In this document: positions 49,186 to 63,412 of the stretch, in pieces
Numbering within the stretch: position 1 is the first letter of the stretch
Layout of the letters: every line of letters begins with the position of its first letter
NCBI GenBank assembly: GCA_963965975.1
Contig: OZ014411.1
Coordinates: 17,698,446-17,762,445, forward strand
Direction of reading: 5' to 3'
Length of the DNA stretch: 64,000 nt
DNA from: Xestospongia bergquistia
Taxonomy: Eukaryota; Porifera; Demospongiae; Haplosclerida; Petrosiidae
Notes under the pieces: model-generated
What the model was told of the DNA's origin: nothing
Databases searched by the model: none
The model's input: only the letters and a program-made list of their open reading frames with translations
Position numbers and translations under genes: made by a program

Positions 49186-52100
49186 AGTGTTAAGAATTGT
49201 GTAAATGTCAATGTTTAGTAAATCAATGTTTCGTAAATAAGATACCAACTGGTGTTAGATCAGGTGTCAGTATTAAGAATCATATTGATATAAGTGTGTA
49301 GTTGATCAGATATCAATATGAGTAAATCAGATCTCAGTGTTAGATCAGATATCATAGTGTCAGATCTGATATCAGTCTTAAGAATCACATTGATGTCTGT
49401 GTGTAGATCAGATTTCAATATCAGTAATTTAGATGTCAGTGTTAATTCAAAGATCGTTATGAAATCAGATATTAGTGTTAAGAATTAAATTGATGCCACT
49501 TTGTAGTACAATCAGATATCAACATAAGTAAATCAGATCTCAAAATTAGATCAGGTATCAGTGTTATGAATCGTGTTGATGTCAGTGTGTAGTAGATCAG
49601 ATATCAACAAAAGTAAATCAAACCTGGATGTTTAATCAGGTATCAGTGTTAAGAATCATGTTAATGTTTGTGTGTAGTAGATCATATATCAACATGAGTA
49701 AATCAGATCTCAGTGTTAGATCAGATATCATAGTCAGTGTCAGATTAGATATCAGTGTTAAGGATCATATTGATGTCAGTGAGTAGTAGATCAGATATCA
49801 ACAGGTTTTAGATCAGGTATCAGTATTAAGAATCATGTTGATGTCAGTGTGTATTAGATCAGATATCAACATGAGTAAATCAGATCTCAGTGTTAGATCA
49901 GATATCATAGTCAATGTTAGATCAGATATCAGTGTTAAGAATCATGTTGAAAACTGTGTAAATCAGATATAAACATTAGTGATTTAAATCTCTGTTAATT
50001 CAGACATTGGTATCAGATCAGATATCGGTGTTATGAATAAAATTCATGCCTTTGTAGTAAAATCAGATATAAACATGAATAAATGAGATTTCTATGTTAG
50101 ATCTGGTATCAGTGTTAAGAATCATGTTAATGTCAGTGTGTAGATCATATATCAACATGAGTAAATCAGATCTCAGTGTTAGATCAGATATCGGATTTTT
50201 AAAAAAATGTTAGTGTCAAGAATCATGTTGATGTCTGTTTGCAGTAGATCAAATATCCACATGAGTAAATCAGATTTCAGTGTTAGATCAGATATCATAG
50301 TCAGTGTTCTCAGTGTTAGATCAGATATCAATTTAATTCTTAACACTGATATCTAATTTCATAATGATCTTTGAATTAACACTGACATCTGAATTACTAA
50401 TATTGAAATCTGATATCAGTGTTAAGAATCATGTTAATGTGAGTGTGTAGATTATATATCAACATGAGTAAACCAGATCTCTGTTTTAACTCCAATATAA
50501 GTTTGTGTTAAATCAGATGTTAGTGTTAAGAATCATGTCGATGTCTGTGTGTAGTAGATCAGATATAAACAAGAGTAAATCAGATCTTAGTGTTTGATCA
50601 GGTATCATAGTCAGTATAAGATGAGATTTTAGTGTTAAGAATCATGTTGATGTCAGTGTCCAGTAGATCAGTTATCAAAAGGTTTTAGAACAGATATCAG
50701 TGTTAAAAATCGCGTTGATGTGAGTGTGTAGATAATATTCCAAAATGAGCAAATCATATCTCAGCGTTAGATCAGATGTCAGATGATAGTGTTAAGAACC
50801 ATGTTGATGTCAGTGTATAGAAGATCAGATATGAACAAGAGTTAATAAGATATCAGCGTTAGATCAGGTAACTGTTAAGAATCGTGTTAATGTCCGTGTT
50901 AGATCAGATATCATTGTCAGTGTTCTCAGTGTTAGATCAGATATCAATTTAATTCTTAACACTGATATCTGATTTCATAATGATATTTGAATTAACACTG
51001 ACATCTGAATTACTAATATTGAAATCTGATCTACACACAGACATTAACGTGAGTCTTAAGATTTATATCTGATCTGACATTGACTATGATATCTGATCTA
51101 ACACTGAGATCTGATTTACTCATGTTGATATCTGATCAACTACATACTTATATCAATATGATTCTTAATACTGACACCTGATCTAACACCAGTTTGTATT
51201 TTATTTACGAAACATTGATTTAGTAAACATTGACATTTACACAATTCTTAACACTAATACCAAATCTAACACCGAGATCTGACTTACTGTTCTTCATATC
51301 TGATCTACTACACACTGACGTCAACACGTTTATTAACACCAATACCTGATCTAACACCTGTTGAGATCTGATCTACACATCAACATGATCTTAACACTGA
51401 TATCTCATCTGACACTGACTATGATATCTGATCAAACAATGAGATCTGATTTACTTGTTGATATCTGATATACTGAAAACAGACAACTACATGGTTCTTA
51501 ACACTAACATCTGATTTAACATAAACTGATATCTGATCTAACACTGAGATCTTATTTACCCATGTTAATACAAGAAGTACTACACACTGACATTAGCATG
51601 ATTCTTAACACTGATACCTGATATGTGACTGAGATCTGATTTACTCTTGTTGATATCTGATCTACTACACATTGACATCAACACGATTCTTAACAATGAA
51701 ACCTGATTTAACACCTGTTGATATCTGATTTACTACACACTGACATCAACATGATTCTTAACACTGATATTTCATCTGACACTTATTATGATATCTGATC
51801 TAACACTGAGATCTGATTTCCTCATGTTGATATCTGATCTACTGCAAAAAGACATCAACATGATTCTTAACACTAACATCTGATTTAACACAAACTGATA
51901 TCTGATCTATCACTTTAATCTTATTTACTCATGTTGATATGTGATTTACTAAATGATAACATAAACATGATTCTTAACACTGATACTTGATCTAACACGA
52001 TCTAACACTGAGATCTAAATTGCTAATAATAATATATTATACACAGAGACATCAACATGATTCTTAACACTGATATTTGATCTGACACTGACTATTATAT

Positions 52101-54913
52101 CTGATCTATTACACACTAACATCAACACAATTCTTAAAGCTCATCTAACACCTGTTGATATCTGATCTGCTACACACTGACATCAACATTATTCTTAACA
52201 CTGATATCTCATCTGACACTGACTATGATATCTGATCTAACACAGATCTCTTTTACTTATGTTAATATCTGATCTACTGCAAACAGACATCAACATGATT
52301 CTTAAAACTAATGTCTGATTTAACACAAACTGATACCTGATTTAACTCCTGTTGATATGTGATCTACTACTCACTGATATCAATATCATTCTTAACACTG
52401 AAATCTCATCTGACAGAGACTATGAAATCTGATCTAACACTGATCAGATTTACTCATGTTGATTTATGAACTACTACAAACTGACATTAACATGATTCTT
52501 AACAGTTATCTGATCTAACGCTGATATCTTATTTACTGCTGTTGATATCTGATCTATACACTGACATCAACATGGTTCTTAACAATATCATCTGATATCT
52601 GATCTAACACTGAGATATGATTTGCTCATTTTGGAATATTATCTACACACTCACATCAACACGATTTTTAACACTGATACCTGTTGTAACACCTGTTGAT
52701 AACTGATCTACTGGACACTGACATCAACATGATTCTTAACGCTGATATCTAATCTGATACTGAAATTTGAATTAACACTGAGATCTAAATTACTAATGTT
52801 GATATCTGATCTACACACAGACATCAACATGATTCTTAATACTGATATCTGATCTAACACTGACTATGACACCTGATCTTACACTGAGATCTGATTCACT
52901 CATGTTGCTATCTGATCAACTACACACTGATATCAACACAATTCTTAACACTGATATGTCATGTGCCACTGACTATGATATCTGATGTAACACTGAGATC
53001 TTTTTTACTCATGTTTATATCTGATCTACTGCAAACAGACATTAACATGATTATTAACACTAACATATATGATTTGACACAAACTGATATCTGATCCAAC
53101 ACTGGGATCTGATTTAATCATGTTGATTTATGAACTACTACACATTTACACGATTCTTAACACTGTTACCTGATCTATCGCTGATATCTTATTCACTCTT
53201 GTTCATATCTGATCTTCTATACACTGACATCAACATGGTTACACTGATATGTCATGTGCCACTGACTATGATTTCTGATGTAACACTGAGATCTTTTTTA
53301 CTCATGTTTATATCTGATCTACTGGAAACAGATATCAACATGGTTCTTAACACTAATATCTGATTTAAGACAAACTGATATCTGATCTAACATTGAGGTC
53401 AGAATTACCCATGTTGATGTATGATTTAATAAGGATTGATATTTAGATAATCCTTAACCTTAATACCTGATTTAACACTTAGAGCTGATTTACTCTTCTT
53501 GATATCTTATCTACAACACACTGACATCAACACAATTCTTAACACTAATACCTGATCTAACACCCATAGATATCTGATCTACTCAATGACATCAACATGA
53601 TCTTAACACTGATATCTGATCTGGCTCTGACTATGATACCTGATCTAACATAGAATACTTTATATACTGAATGTTGATATCTAATCTACTACACACTTAC
53701 ATTAACACAATTCTTAACACTAATACCTGATCTACCAGACACTGATATCAACATGATTCTTAACACTGATATCTCTCATTGACATTAACAGGATTCTTAA
53801 CCCTGATACCTGATCCAACACTGAGATCTAATTTACCTATGTTGATATCTGATCTACTGCAAACAGACATCAACATGATTCTTAACACTAACACCTGATC
53901 TAACACCGAGATCTGATTTACTTATGTTGATATATGATCTACACACTGACATTAACACGATTCTTAAGACTGATCCTGATGTAACATCTGTTGATATCTG
54001 ATCTACTACATACTGACATCAACATAATTATTATCACTGATATCTCATCTGACACTAACTTTGATATCTCATCTAACACTGAGATCTGGTTTACTAATGT
54101 TGATATTAGATCTACTGCAAACAGACATCAACATGATTCTAAACAGTAACGCCTGATCTAACACTGAGATCTGATTTACTCATGTTGATTTATGATCTAC
54201 CACACACTGACATTAACACGATTCTTAAAACTGATACCTGATCTAAAACCTAGACCTGATTCACTCTTATTGACATCTCATGTACTACAAACTGATCAAC
54301 ATGATTCTTAACACTGATACATGATCTAACACCCGTTGAAATCTGATCTACTACACACTGACATCAACATAATTCTTAACACTGGTATCTATTCTGACAC
54401 TAACTATGATATCTCATCTAACACTGAGATCAGATATACTCATGTTGATATCTGATCTACTACACACTTACATTAATACAATTCTTTACACTGATACTTG
54501 ATTTAACACCAATATCCGATTTACTCTTGTTGATATCTGATCTACACTGGCATCAACACGATTGTTAACACTAATGCCTGATCTAACACATGTTTATATA
54601 TGATCTACTACACACTGATGTGAACATGATTCTTAAGACTGATATCTCATCTGACACTAACTTTGATGTCTGATCTAACACTGAGATCTGATTTACTCAT
54701 GTTGATAACTGACCTACTGCAAAAAGACATCAATATGATTCATCACAGTAACATCTGATTTAATATATACTGATATCTAATTTAACACTGAGATCTGATT
54801 TACTCTTGCTGATATCTCATTTACTACACACTGACATCACCACAATTCCTAACACTGATACCTGATCTAACATCTGTTGATATCTGATCTACTATACACT
54901 GACATTTTAACAT

Positions 54914-55754
54914 AAATGATACAACACTAATACCATACACTGATATACAAAATAATACAAACAATTCAGTTTGAGACGAGATGATCACAACACGAGGTAC
55001 CAGTCTAGACTATATCTTAGTAACTTACTCTGTGCACTACATCACTCCTCCACCAGAGAGTAAAATGAACAATACAAATTATAAATCTAACCGATCAGGC
55101 CAGTGTACATGACGACCAGAGCAAGTGATCCACACAGGGGCTGATGATATTGAAGTAGGGGATGAAGGTTGAGGGGTTGGTGCAAGGGGAAGTGGTTTAG
55201 TATGGGGTAGAGTCACACGAGTCTAAATGTGCTGGCTTTAAATGGTCGAGAGAAATAACTTTTTGTTGTCTGTTGACCTCTAGGGTGAAATCTTTGTCAG
55301 AATGTTTTAACACTTTATAAGGTCCATCATATGGAATCTGAAGTGGTTTTCATACGGCATCATGTGTCACAAATACATGAGTACAAGTACTGAGGTGATG
55401 ACTAACATGAACTTTATCATAGGAGGAGTCCCACGTGTTGGGACCGCTTTAAGATTGGATATGGCAGCTTTTATTTGAGAGACAAACTCTGCCAGGTTAG
55501 TCTTTGCTGTCTGCTATGAAATGAAAAATTCACATATCACAAATGATTTTACCATCAGACATAGGGATAGGACAAGCCTTGAGAAGTAGTATTGATGAAG
55601 ACGTCTGCAGTTTGAAAAAATCAGGGTCTTGTTTTTGAGCTGCAGCCATCTCTTTAAAATCCAAGATAGGTGGGTTTTCTTGCAGTACAGAGTCAACTCC
55701 CATTTGTGAAATTGTGTCAGGTGGTATGTTGTTGGATCCTTTAACATATCTTAA
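54914..55754 (-). mobile_element. Ty3/gypsy pol relic, copy C (foldback-free site)
   Basis: It starts exactly where the satellite ends (AAATGATACAACAC). On the minus strand it reads the RNase H-integrase linker (VDSVLQENPPILDFKEMAAA, then QKQDPDFFKLQT), jumps to the integrase C-terminus (AEFVSQIKAAISNLK) and the GPY-type module, with the same TGA before KPLQIPYDGPY. At 55655-55665 the site CTCTTTAAAATCC is uninterrupted, giving the unoccupied target of the foldback elements in copies A and B. Confidence 0.85.
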
Positions 55755-56468
55755 GTGACTTTCGCGGGGTTAAAATAGTTAAATACATTATTACTATTTT
55801 ATTATTGTTGTTATCATTGTTATTATAGCATGGTCTGCTTTGAGATGAAGGCACATAAGACTACGAACAATAAAAATAATAATAATAATAGCATTAATAA
55901 TTAATACATTTTATTTAACTATTCTAATCCGGCGAAAGTCACTTATCAATAACCTGACACTAAGTGTTTCATTGCCTTTAATTAATGAAAATCGATTATT
56001 CATTATCAAGATGGCGACTTTTGCACTGTTAGATACTGTTGTTGTGATTTTTGATTCTATGGATTATGTAACAACCTGCTGACAAGTTCAAGAACGAAAA
56101 TGATGAATATTTAGTACTTTTACGGATGCATTTCTTTGTACGATTTGTATAACATGTAATAATAATAGTGATTAAAGTAAGGAAGGTTTATAGCTTTGTA
56201 AAAATGTCAAATATTATTGTAGAAATAAATCCATCCGTATAATTGTAGTAATTGACTTCATCTTTAATTTTCAAAAGTTTCACCCCTCTAGCTTTTTTAA
56301 TATTATTATTTGACGTCTCCAAATATTGCAGATATTAAGGAATCAAACTACATTTCTGCAAAGTACTAGGGTTTTTAAAAATTTTTAAAGCATGATCAAT
56401 TATTAAAACAAGTATCTTTACATGATTGTATCAAAAAAAGCTGAAAAAAAATTTCAGATATTTTTACC
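55755..56468. mobile_element. Truncated foldback element, copy C
   Basis: Same left breakpoint (GTGACTTTCGCGGGG) and full right arm as IR2 at 25450-26169. Ends TTTTTACC before TTAA. Confidence 0.8.
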
Positions 56469-56631
56469 TTAAAACTCCGTATAACCCCGTTATATTGAAA
56501 TTGGAATGTCCGTCTGAGGCTTCCGTATATTTTAATAAATAATACAAGAGTTAGGGAGATTACAAGAAATGGTTATCTTACAGTAACAAGTAAATACTTT
56601 TACTAGTATAGTGATATGATGTCATATGTAG

Positions 56632-56780
56632 TCCTATCAGCTCCAGTATTCACTTCCTCTCTTCCTACTATGGTCAATAAGACAGCTACCACTATCACTA
56701 TCAGTTGGATACCTGTTCCATGTGATGCTGATGGATGTGTAATCAATGTTGCTAGTGACAGACACACTGTGACACAACAG
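56632..56780 (+). CDS. Isolated FN3-domain exon, copy 3
   Basis: Same as 6571-6719 with WIPVP in place of WTPVP. Open and with the same splice sites. Neighbouring 30-bp micro-exon units follow as in copy 1. Confidence 0.45.
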
Positions 56781-57595
56781 GTAAAGGAAGGTAGTCATAA
56801 TATTAATACAGTTTGTGTGTCACTTATGGATTATCTATGGGGCACCATTTGTGTCAAAAATTTGAAAATTTTCATGATATAATAATGAAAATGAGCGCAT
56901 TTCCTTGTTTAATTAATGGTAGAATCTGTTAATAGAGTTGACATGTCTAAGTGTGAGTGAGTAGAAAATTGTTTAAATTATTGTATTTATTCATGTGTAC
57001 TTCTTCAGAGTCTCACTTTGTCCGCTCCATTAGAACCAGTAAGTCAGTAAAAAATAAGTTTACCAAATGATCAAATTGACTTCAAATCATTGTGACTGCA
57101 AATTCATATTAATGTCTTTCATAAATTGTAATTGCATTTGTTTACTAATTATTTAGTATATCCTGACTGTTAAACCACCTCACTGTTTCGTCAATAAGAG
57201 CTAATAATGTTTTTCATCAAATATATGCAGGATCTGTTAGTCGTAGTGATGTGACTAATGGTGAGCATGTTCATTTTAATGATTTATATTTTATACTCAA
57301 TTTCATTTATTGACACTATTTCAACATTTTTTTTGAGTGCCAGTAAAACCAGTAAGTAGACAGCAAATATAATGTGTTTCATCTTATATATAATATGGGA
57401 TCTGTCATTTGTAAAGACCTGTCTAATAGTGAGTGTGTGTGTGAATAGGTTCAAGTCAAACAATACACTATACACATTTTCCATTATTTAGATGGTCTTC
57501 CAATCCAATACAAGTAGTATGACCCAATTAAACTTGAGAAAGCTGTTGAACCTGTTACAAATGTGGTAATGTCCTGTCATCAAGCTAATTAGAGT

Positions 57596-58950
57596 ATGGT
57601 ATCCCTTGTTCTGCTCATACTATGTAGGATGTCTTCATCTCTTGGGAGCTTGAGTGGACCTAGAAAATATCTAGCTGTTGATGAACAACTTGTTCATTTT
57701 ATAATATACCCTACTGAAATTGGTTATGGCTATACTGTCTGTGAAATCATGAGTTTTGTTAAGGAATGTATGAATCACAAAGACATAAAAATTAGAGACC
57801 AGTGAGATACATATGTCATCTATATTGAAGTTTTGTTCTGGGTGATTTTCTAGATCATTGTTTAAAGTGCATTCTAGTACATAGAAAGAATGCTGAAGAA
57901 CTTTAGGTTGTGAAGAATTAGAGTACAAATAAAATTAAGATTCTTAATACAATATTTGGTTCCATCAAATTAAACTTCTCTGATCATCCATGAAACATAA
58001 CAAGGCTTCTTTAAAAATTTGTGCTAGGGATCAGGAATACTCAAGTTATACTTCTAGTCGTGCAAAAGTTGAAATCACAGTTTTATCATGTTGTGGTGCT
58101 GCAGGTTATACAATCCTACGTTTTGTAATTTTTGATCACAAATCTCATAAACCAGACCTTACTTTGGTGAACCATCGAGAACCACGTTTGGCTTGTCTGA
58201 CTCTGGTTGGATGGACACCAAACTCTTTCATTTATAATCTCAAACCAACTTTCTAGCTTCTTCATCTGTTAGACCACTTCTTATAATGGATGGACATTGT
58301 TCCCATTTCAGTTCTGATACAATTCAAATAGCAACTGAGGAAGGTGTGATCATGTTTTTCTGCCCCCTAATACAACAGATCACACAACCACTTGACAAAG
58401 GTCGTTTGGGACCTTTAAAAGTCGTTTTGGAAGTGTCAGCTTTATATTAAAGTTAATCTGGTAAAGTGGCTACTTGCTACCAATTTTCTGAATTATTTGG
58501 GAAAGCCTGCATTAAAGTTATGACAACGACAAAACTGATGCCACAGTTATGTTGGGTTCAGAAGCATTGGGAAATAGCCCCATGCCAGGTATTTTTGGTA
58601 GCCCTGGAAAAAATCATTGTGAATAATGACTATTGCCTTTGGATGACTCACACAAAACTACCACACTTGAAGAAAAGTTGTCAGTTCAGTTAATGGTATG
58701 AAGTAGATTGTTATCTGAAAGGATGAGTGCTATGACGAACGGAAAAGTGATGGTGATTATGATGAATAGCTTCCTAAACATGTAACTGATGCTGAGATTT
58801 GAAAGCAAGCACTTAAAAACCTTGGCAAAAGTATTGATTAGCAAGGAAAATATTGAGTTTATTTTATGATAAATTTACAGAAGAAAAAAAAGAACTATAG
58901 ATGAAAGGGATGAAACGAGAAAGAGGTATAAGGCAAAAGACGAACAAACC
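57596..58950 (+). pseudogene. Degraded pogo/Tigger-like transposase, copy 3
   Basis: As in 7521-9140 but with a deletion after WVQKHWE that removes about 180 bp present in the other copies and joins directly to AIAPCQVFL-type sequence. Same order of helix-turn-helix, core, MDGH and QPLDKG pieces before that. Confidence 0.75.
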
Positions 58951-59868
58951 TTCAAAACAAGATATAATCATTTCCTATTCGGAAACGAAAGGTCACATTG
59001 AAGTGTTGATGTATGTTTTGTTAGTGTCTTAGGATCTGTTAAAAGAAAAGATGTCTCCAAGAGTGTGAGTAACTTAAACAATTTTGTTATTGTATTTTGT
59101 TTGTAGAGACTACTACAGTTTCTCACTTGGTTGATACCAAAACCAGTCATCACTTATATAATAAGGATATTTGATCACAAATGATGTGCCTAATGGTGAG
59201 TATATTTCATTTGATGAGTTAAATTTTTATACTTATAGACCTTTCATTTGAGTGCGAATATGTAGATTAAATGAAAATAAGTGAGTTTTTTTAGATAAGT
59301 ATCTACTTTACTTTCTATTATACCAAAGGTATTAATGGAGGAACTAGTTAGAGATTCACCTCTTTCCTCATATTCACTTGACTATAAGAAAAGCAAATTC
59401 AATGACATTGAATAAATCAGTGGTCTTACATGCAAAGATTGAAGAATCTCACATCAAGATGTTAATTAAAACATATCAGAGAGAGTGAGAGAGAGAGAGA
59501 GAGAATACAGTTGAGTTTGATGCTAGTCTCATTTAAAATAAATGTCATTACACTATATAGATGGAGAGACTGGGAAATAGACATGAGTAAGCTTTGTTAG
59601 AAAGAACAATTAACTTTCACATACCTCACAATTTCACTGTAGTTCACTCCTTTATACATTGCTATACAGGTAACATTAACTGACACTCCCAAAATTGCTA
59701 AAAAATTAGCTTATATTGACCAATGCTTAATGGATATTAGAATACCTGACAATGTTTGTACAGTGATTACAGTACTAGTACATCCTAATAGGCTCTGACT
59801 GTGATGTCAAAAGATGTTGCTGGTATCAGTCTCTTCAGTGTCATCTCATTTTGACTATCTCTCTTTAC

Positions 59869-61103
59869 CTGTCATGTCGAAGTATGTGTCACTAGTGACA
59901 TTGCCTATGCATGTTTCAGCATCATATGGAACAGGTATCCAAATGTCAACATGAGTCTGAATAAATCTCTTCAAATTTCTTACTTTACCTTCAATTAATA
60001 GTACATCATATAATACCTGAAATAAAAAGACAAATAACACAACTACAATATAACTCTTCATTTACCAATATGAGTACTCAAATGATCAAATTCTTCCATA
60101 GCATTCCACAGAAAATAACATGATTCATGACAAAAACACTCAAACTTGAGTTTGTTAATTAAATAATAAAAAAGTTTCTACTCATAATATTAATAGTATT
60201 TTTATTGATGAGGTCATAAATTACTTTACATTATATAATTTCTCATGCATGTATCATTAGAATGTTTTATTAGAAGAATTGACATAATAGTGTATATCAA
60301 CTGGTAAGTTTTTACATGTGAACACTGTCTATAATAGCATAATTTTATCACACATCACCCCATGGATATTACGTTGAGGTCTGATAATCTAGTGGTTGCA
60401 CCAGTTACTTAAAGACACTTAATAATTGATTTATCATGAACTAATACAGTAATACCAGGTAAAGAAAATGAACTATATAAAAAGAAAGGAACAAAGCTGG
60501 ATTAGATGATGGACATTGCTCTTTATAGCACATCTCTTATTTTGTAGTATCAAGTATCTAAATAAAATAGTTAAATTATAGTGAGTTATTTAGTTATTTC
60601 ATTGGAGTGTCAAGTATTAAGAACCCAGCAGTAATCTTTACTTTAGTGGTAAGAGCTATGTAAATGTCTCTACAATAATATCATTATAAATCTTACACTT
60701 TATTTAGGGTATTCACTATAATGTGACTGTGTTCTTTTATAACTTCATAACTTACTTGTCTAGTACAATATTCACATCCTGGTTTACAATATTATGGTAT
60801 ATAAACATGTAAAAGAACATCATTCATGTATATGATATACAACATGACTTAAAGATATGTACTGTACCTCATATATGATTATGAGATAGTCTACAGAAAT
60901 GTAACGACTCTTACTATAAAGGTGTGTATTCTGGCAACTATTAACTTGTAAACTGTACAAAGAAATCATTTTAGGATTTATAGGTTACTGATTTGAACTG
61001 ATACTGTGCACCATTGACACATCCTGGAGAACACACTGCTACTGTACAATTGTAACCAACCAACCACTCCTACATGTACAAGTGTCAGCTACTGTACAGA
61101 AAC
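59869..61103 (-). pseudogene. FN3/EGF receptor relics, copy 3
   Basis: FN3-like exon 60016-59869 and EGF-like pieces 61103-60756, with the same frameshift between RSGW and GYNC as the other copies. Confidence 0.5.
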
Positions 61104-61785
61104 CATAAGTTAGACTGCAATAAGTTTGACATTTAACTGAGTAAACAAAAGAACAATAGTGTAATGTTGGCTCAAATTTTGAGCTACAGAGTATAGATTA
61201 CTGAGCACATGTGTACTTACTATAAAATCTATAAGAATCAGACCTGGGTGTTTGGTAGATTAGTGTTTTAATATTTATTTTTCTTTCACCAAACAAAATT
61301 ATAGTTCGTTATCTTTACACATGCTTTGAATACCATTAAAAGTTTAACCAAATATGGTCTACAGAAATGTATAGCATTCACAACTAATAATACAATTATA
61401 GTAGGAAATATTGATGATCATAAAATTTGACAGAAGCACATAAGTTAGCTTATCATTGTTATTACTGGTCATTATACCCTCATACTAACAAAGCAAGCTA
61501 TATCTTTTAGTAATAGGAGAAGCAAATATCGTAGATGTCTTGCAGTCTTCATTTTATGGGTGTGGTTAATACAAAATTATTGCTGATGATATATAAATTT
61601 TGCAAACTTACTTTGATTCACTAAACTGCCAAACTAAATTCATCACTAATATTTCTTATTGTACAGTTAGTTCAAAATGGAAATAATAAATCATGGCCTG
61701 AAACTATTAAAGATTATTATATATACACACATGTACATGAGGTAACATAATGATAACATAAGTTATTACTTTTATGTCTTACCAT

Positions 61786-62470
61786 TTATAATTCAATAAG
61801 GAATTTGTTCTTATTTTTTAGAAAACAGTCCAAGCAATATCTTCTAGTATAAATATACTGGAATGCTACAAAAGAGAACCTATTATAGGTTTCTAATCAC
61901 AATTAAGACATTTCATTTAATATAACGTATAGATTCACTAGATATAAAACCCGCCAATGAGTTTTAAGACAAAATGACATTATATTAATCTCCTATAAAA
62001 GCTACATTCAAATATACTATAACTGTACACTGACCTTTATAAGGTTGATACAAGGCCAAATAAACATCTTGAATAGATGATCCAACTAATTACTATATAG
62101 TGGGTTGCTAATTTTGTAACACAAGACAAGTGTATTAAAACTGTAGTTGTATAAGGACTTTAAACTGATCTACCAGTTATCTTGAAACAATCACTGCTGT
62201 AATTTAGCTCTGTTATTAAAGGAAGGATTTTCTATATATGACATCCTCTCACAACATTTTCAATCTGTACTTCATTAAAGTAGGTGTGGTTATTAAATTG
62301 TTACAATTTTATCAAATATTCTAAGAGGTTTGACTCTACATATATTATATTATGGACTTACTTTACTAACATAGACAACTCTTTTACACACTACACAGTG
62401 TGATCCTAGAATGAGTGGCTTAAACATCTCAGAGAAAGGGTCTCTACCAATGAATGTATCTTCTAAATAC
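61786..62470 (-). CDS. CDPF1-like: CDPF1-like protein (3' exons), copy 3
   Basis: Exons 62470-62362 and 61857-61786. This copy reads YLEDTFIGRDPFSEMFKPL, LGSHCVVCKRVVYVSK, and then RRYCLDCFLKNKNKFLIEL. The F in place of I after EDT is closer to the family pattern. One P to L change near the C-terminus. 5' exons not identified. Confidence 0.62.
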
Positions 62471-63326
62471 CTGTAACATCAATGAAGGAAGTTACAATAG
62501 GAATATAATTTAAGCAGGACAAAAATTGTTACAATGGCAACATTGAAATATTTTACAAAATGTATTTGTACCATGACAATGGCTTCATGAACCCTTAACA
62601 CTAGTAATTTACAACAAAGCAGACACTTTTTGTGTGTTCTTTTGATATTTTATGACGAACAAAGCAAGACACTTACTTACTACAATATTAAATACAACAG
62701 CGATCATTTTTATTCCTTATAGAAATGATGGTTCTGTATATGAAATTTCATTTTTATTGAATCACTATATTACTCCTAAACTTCCTTATTCTAGTTCAGA
62801 ATGAAATAAATAGTCAACCAAGTTTTAAAAAATAGATTTACAACCAACACCTAATTTTATGAATTTTGGCTCACACATGATCCATGTGGCATGCAAGACT
62901 GCAGGTCTGGAGTCTGTGAGAATAGTTCTCACTTATTCCAACATTATTTAGTGTCTCAATTAGTGTACAGTGAGATAGCATTTATTCTATGTGATAAATA
63001 CTATTATAATATACAAAAAAAATGTCCATAAAGTCAGTTTTGTTTCAATCCTTACATGAATCCTCCCTTTACTTACACTAATCCATTTGAAAATGGACAA
63101 ATACGTCCAAACTCATATATAACATCAAAAAGACCATACTTATGGCAAAGAAAAGTTCCTTTTTTTCAAACGGCTTTCTCAAAGTTGCTATTCGAGTACA
63201 TTTTAAGCCACACCTCTATTACGTAGGTCAGGATGATGACATTGCCTGCTTCGCTTGGGGGGAAAGTCTATAAAGTGAGCTACTGGGCAAAGGTCTATGT
63301 TACACTGCCACTACTCTCAGAAAGTA

Positions 63327-63366
63327 ATGGCGGAAGCAACTACTATGACAGAAGAGACATTTGAAG
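63327..63366 (+). CDS. Exon 1 of a third full DUF1917-type gene (runs off window)
   Basis: Encodes MAEATTMTEETFE, identical to exon 1 of the copy at 39531, with donor GTAAAT and the same TATA-box promoter upstream. MITE M1 follows at 63413-63736. Exon 2 would lie beyond 64000. Confidence 0.65.
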
Positions 63367-63412
63367 GTAAATAACAATTGGTAAACTAGAGTCAGTGAGC
63401 AAAGGCATTTGT

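Larger units (their letters stand above)
45041..54913. repeat. Palindromic minisatellite array, 9.9 kb
   Basis: Built of units of about 109 bp, often shortened or fused. Recurring words are TAGATCAGATATCAACATGA, GTAAATCAGATCTCAGTG, TTAGATCAGATATCATAGTC and GTTAAGAATCATGTTGATGTC. From 45041 to about 50930 the units read in plus orientation, apart from short reversed pieces near 49042-49100 and 50327-50416. From about 50943 to 54913 they read in minus orientation. Unique words pair across the array: 46047-46067 with 53649-53669, 46263-46285 with 53431-53455, 49221-49239 with 51202-51220, and 49441-49494 with 50943-50996. The array is therefore a real inverted duplication, not random orientation. 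It contains very many GATC and GATATC sites and no credible gene. Confidence 0.93.

Noticed and set aside
45041-54913. Short open frames in the satellite, such as 53130-53363.
   Set aside because: They are by-products of repeat units with locally missing stops. The peptides are repetitive and not shared between equivalent units.
45041-54913. Possible CRISPR-like or phage-like repeat array.
   Set aside because: There are no constant repeats separated by unique spacers; units are contiguous, variable minisatellite copies in a eukaryotic setting.
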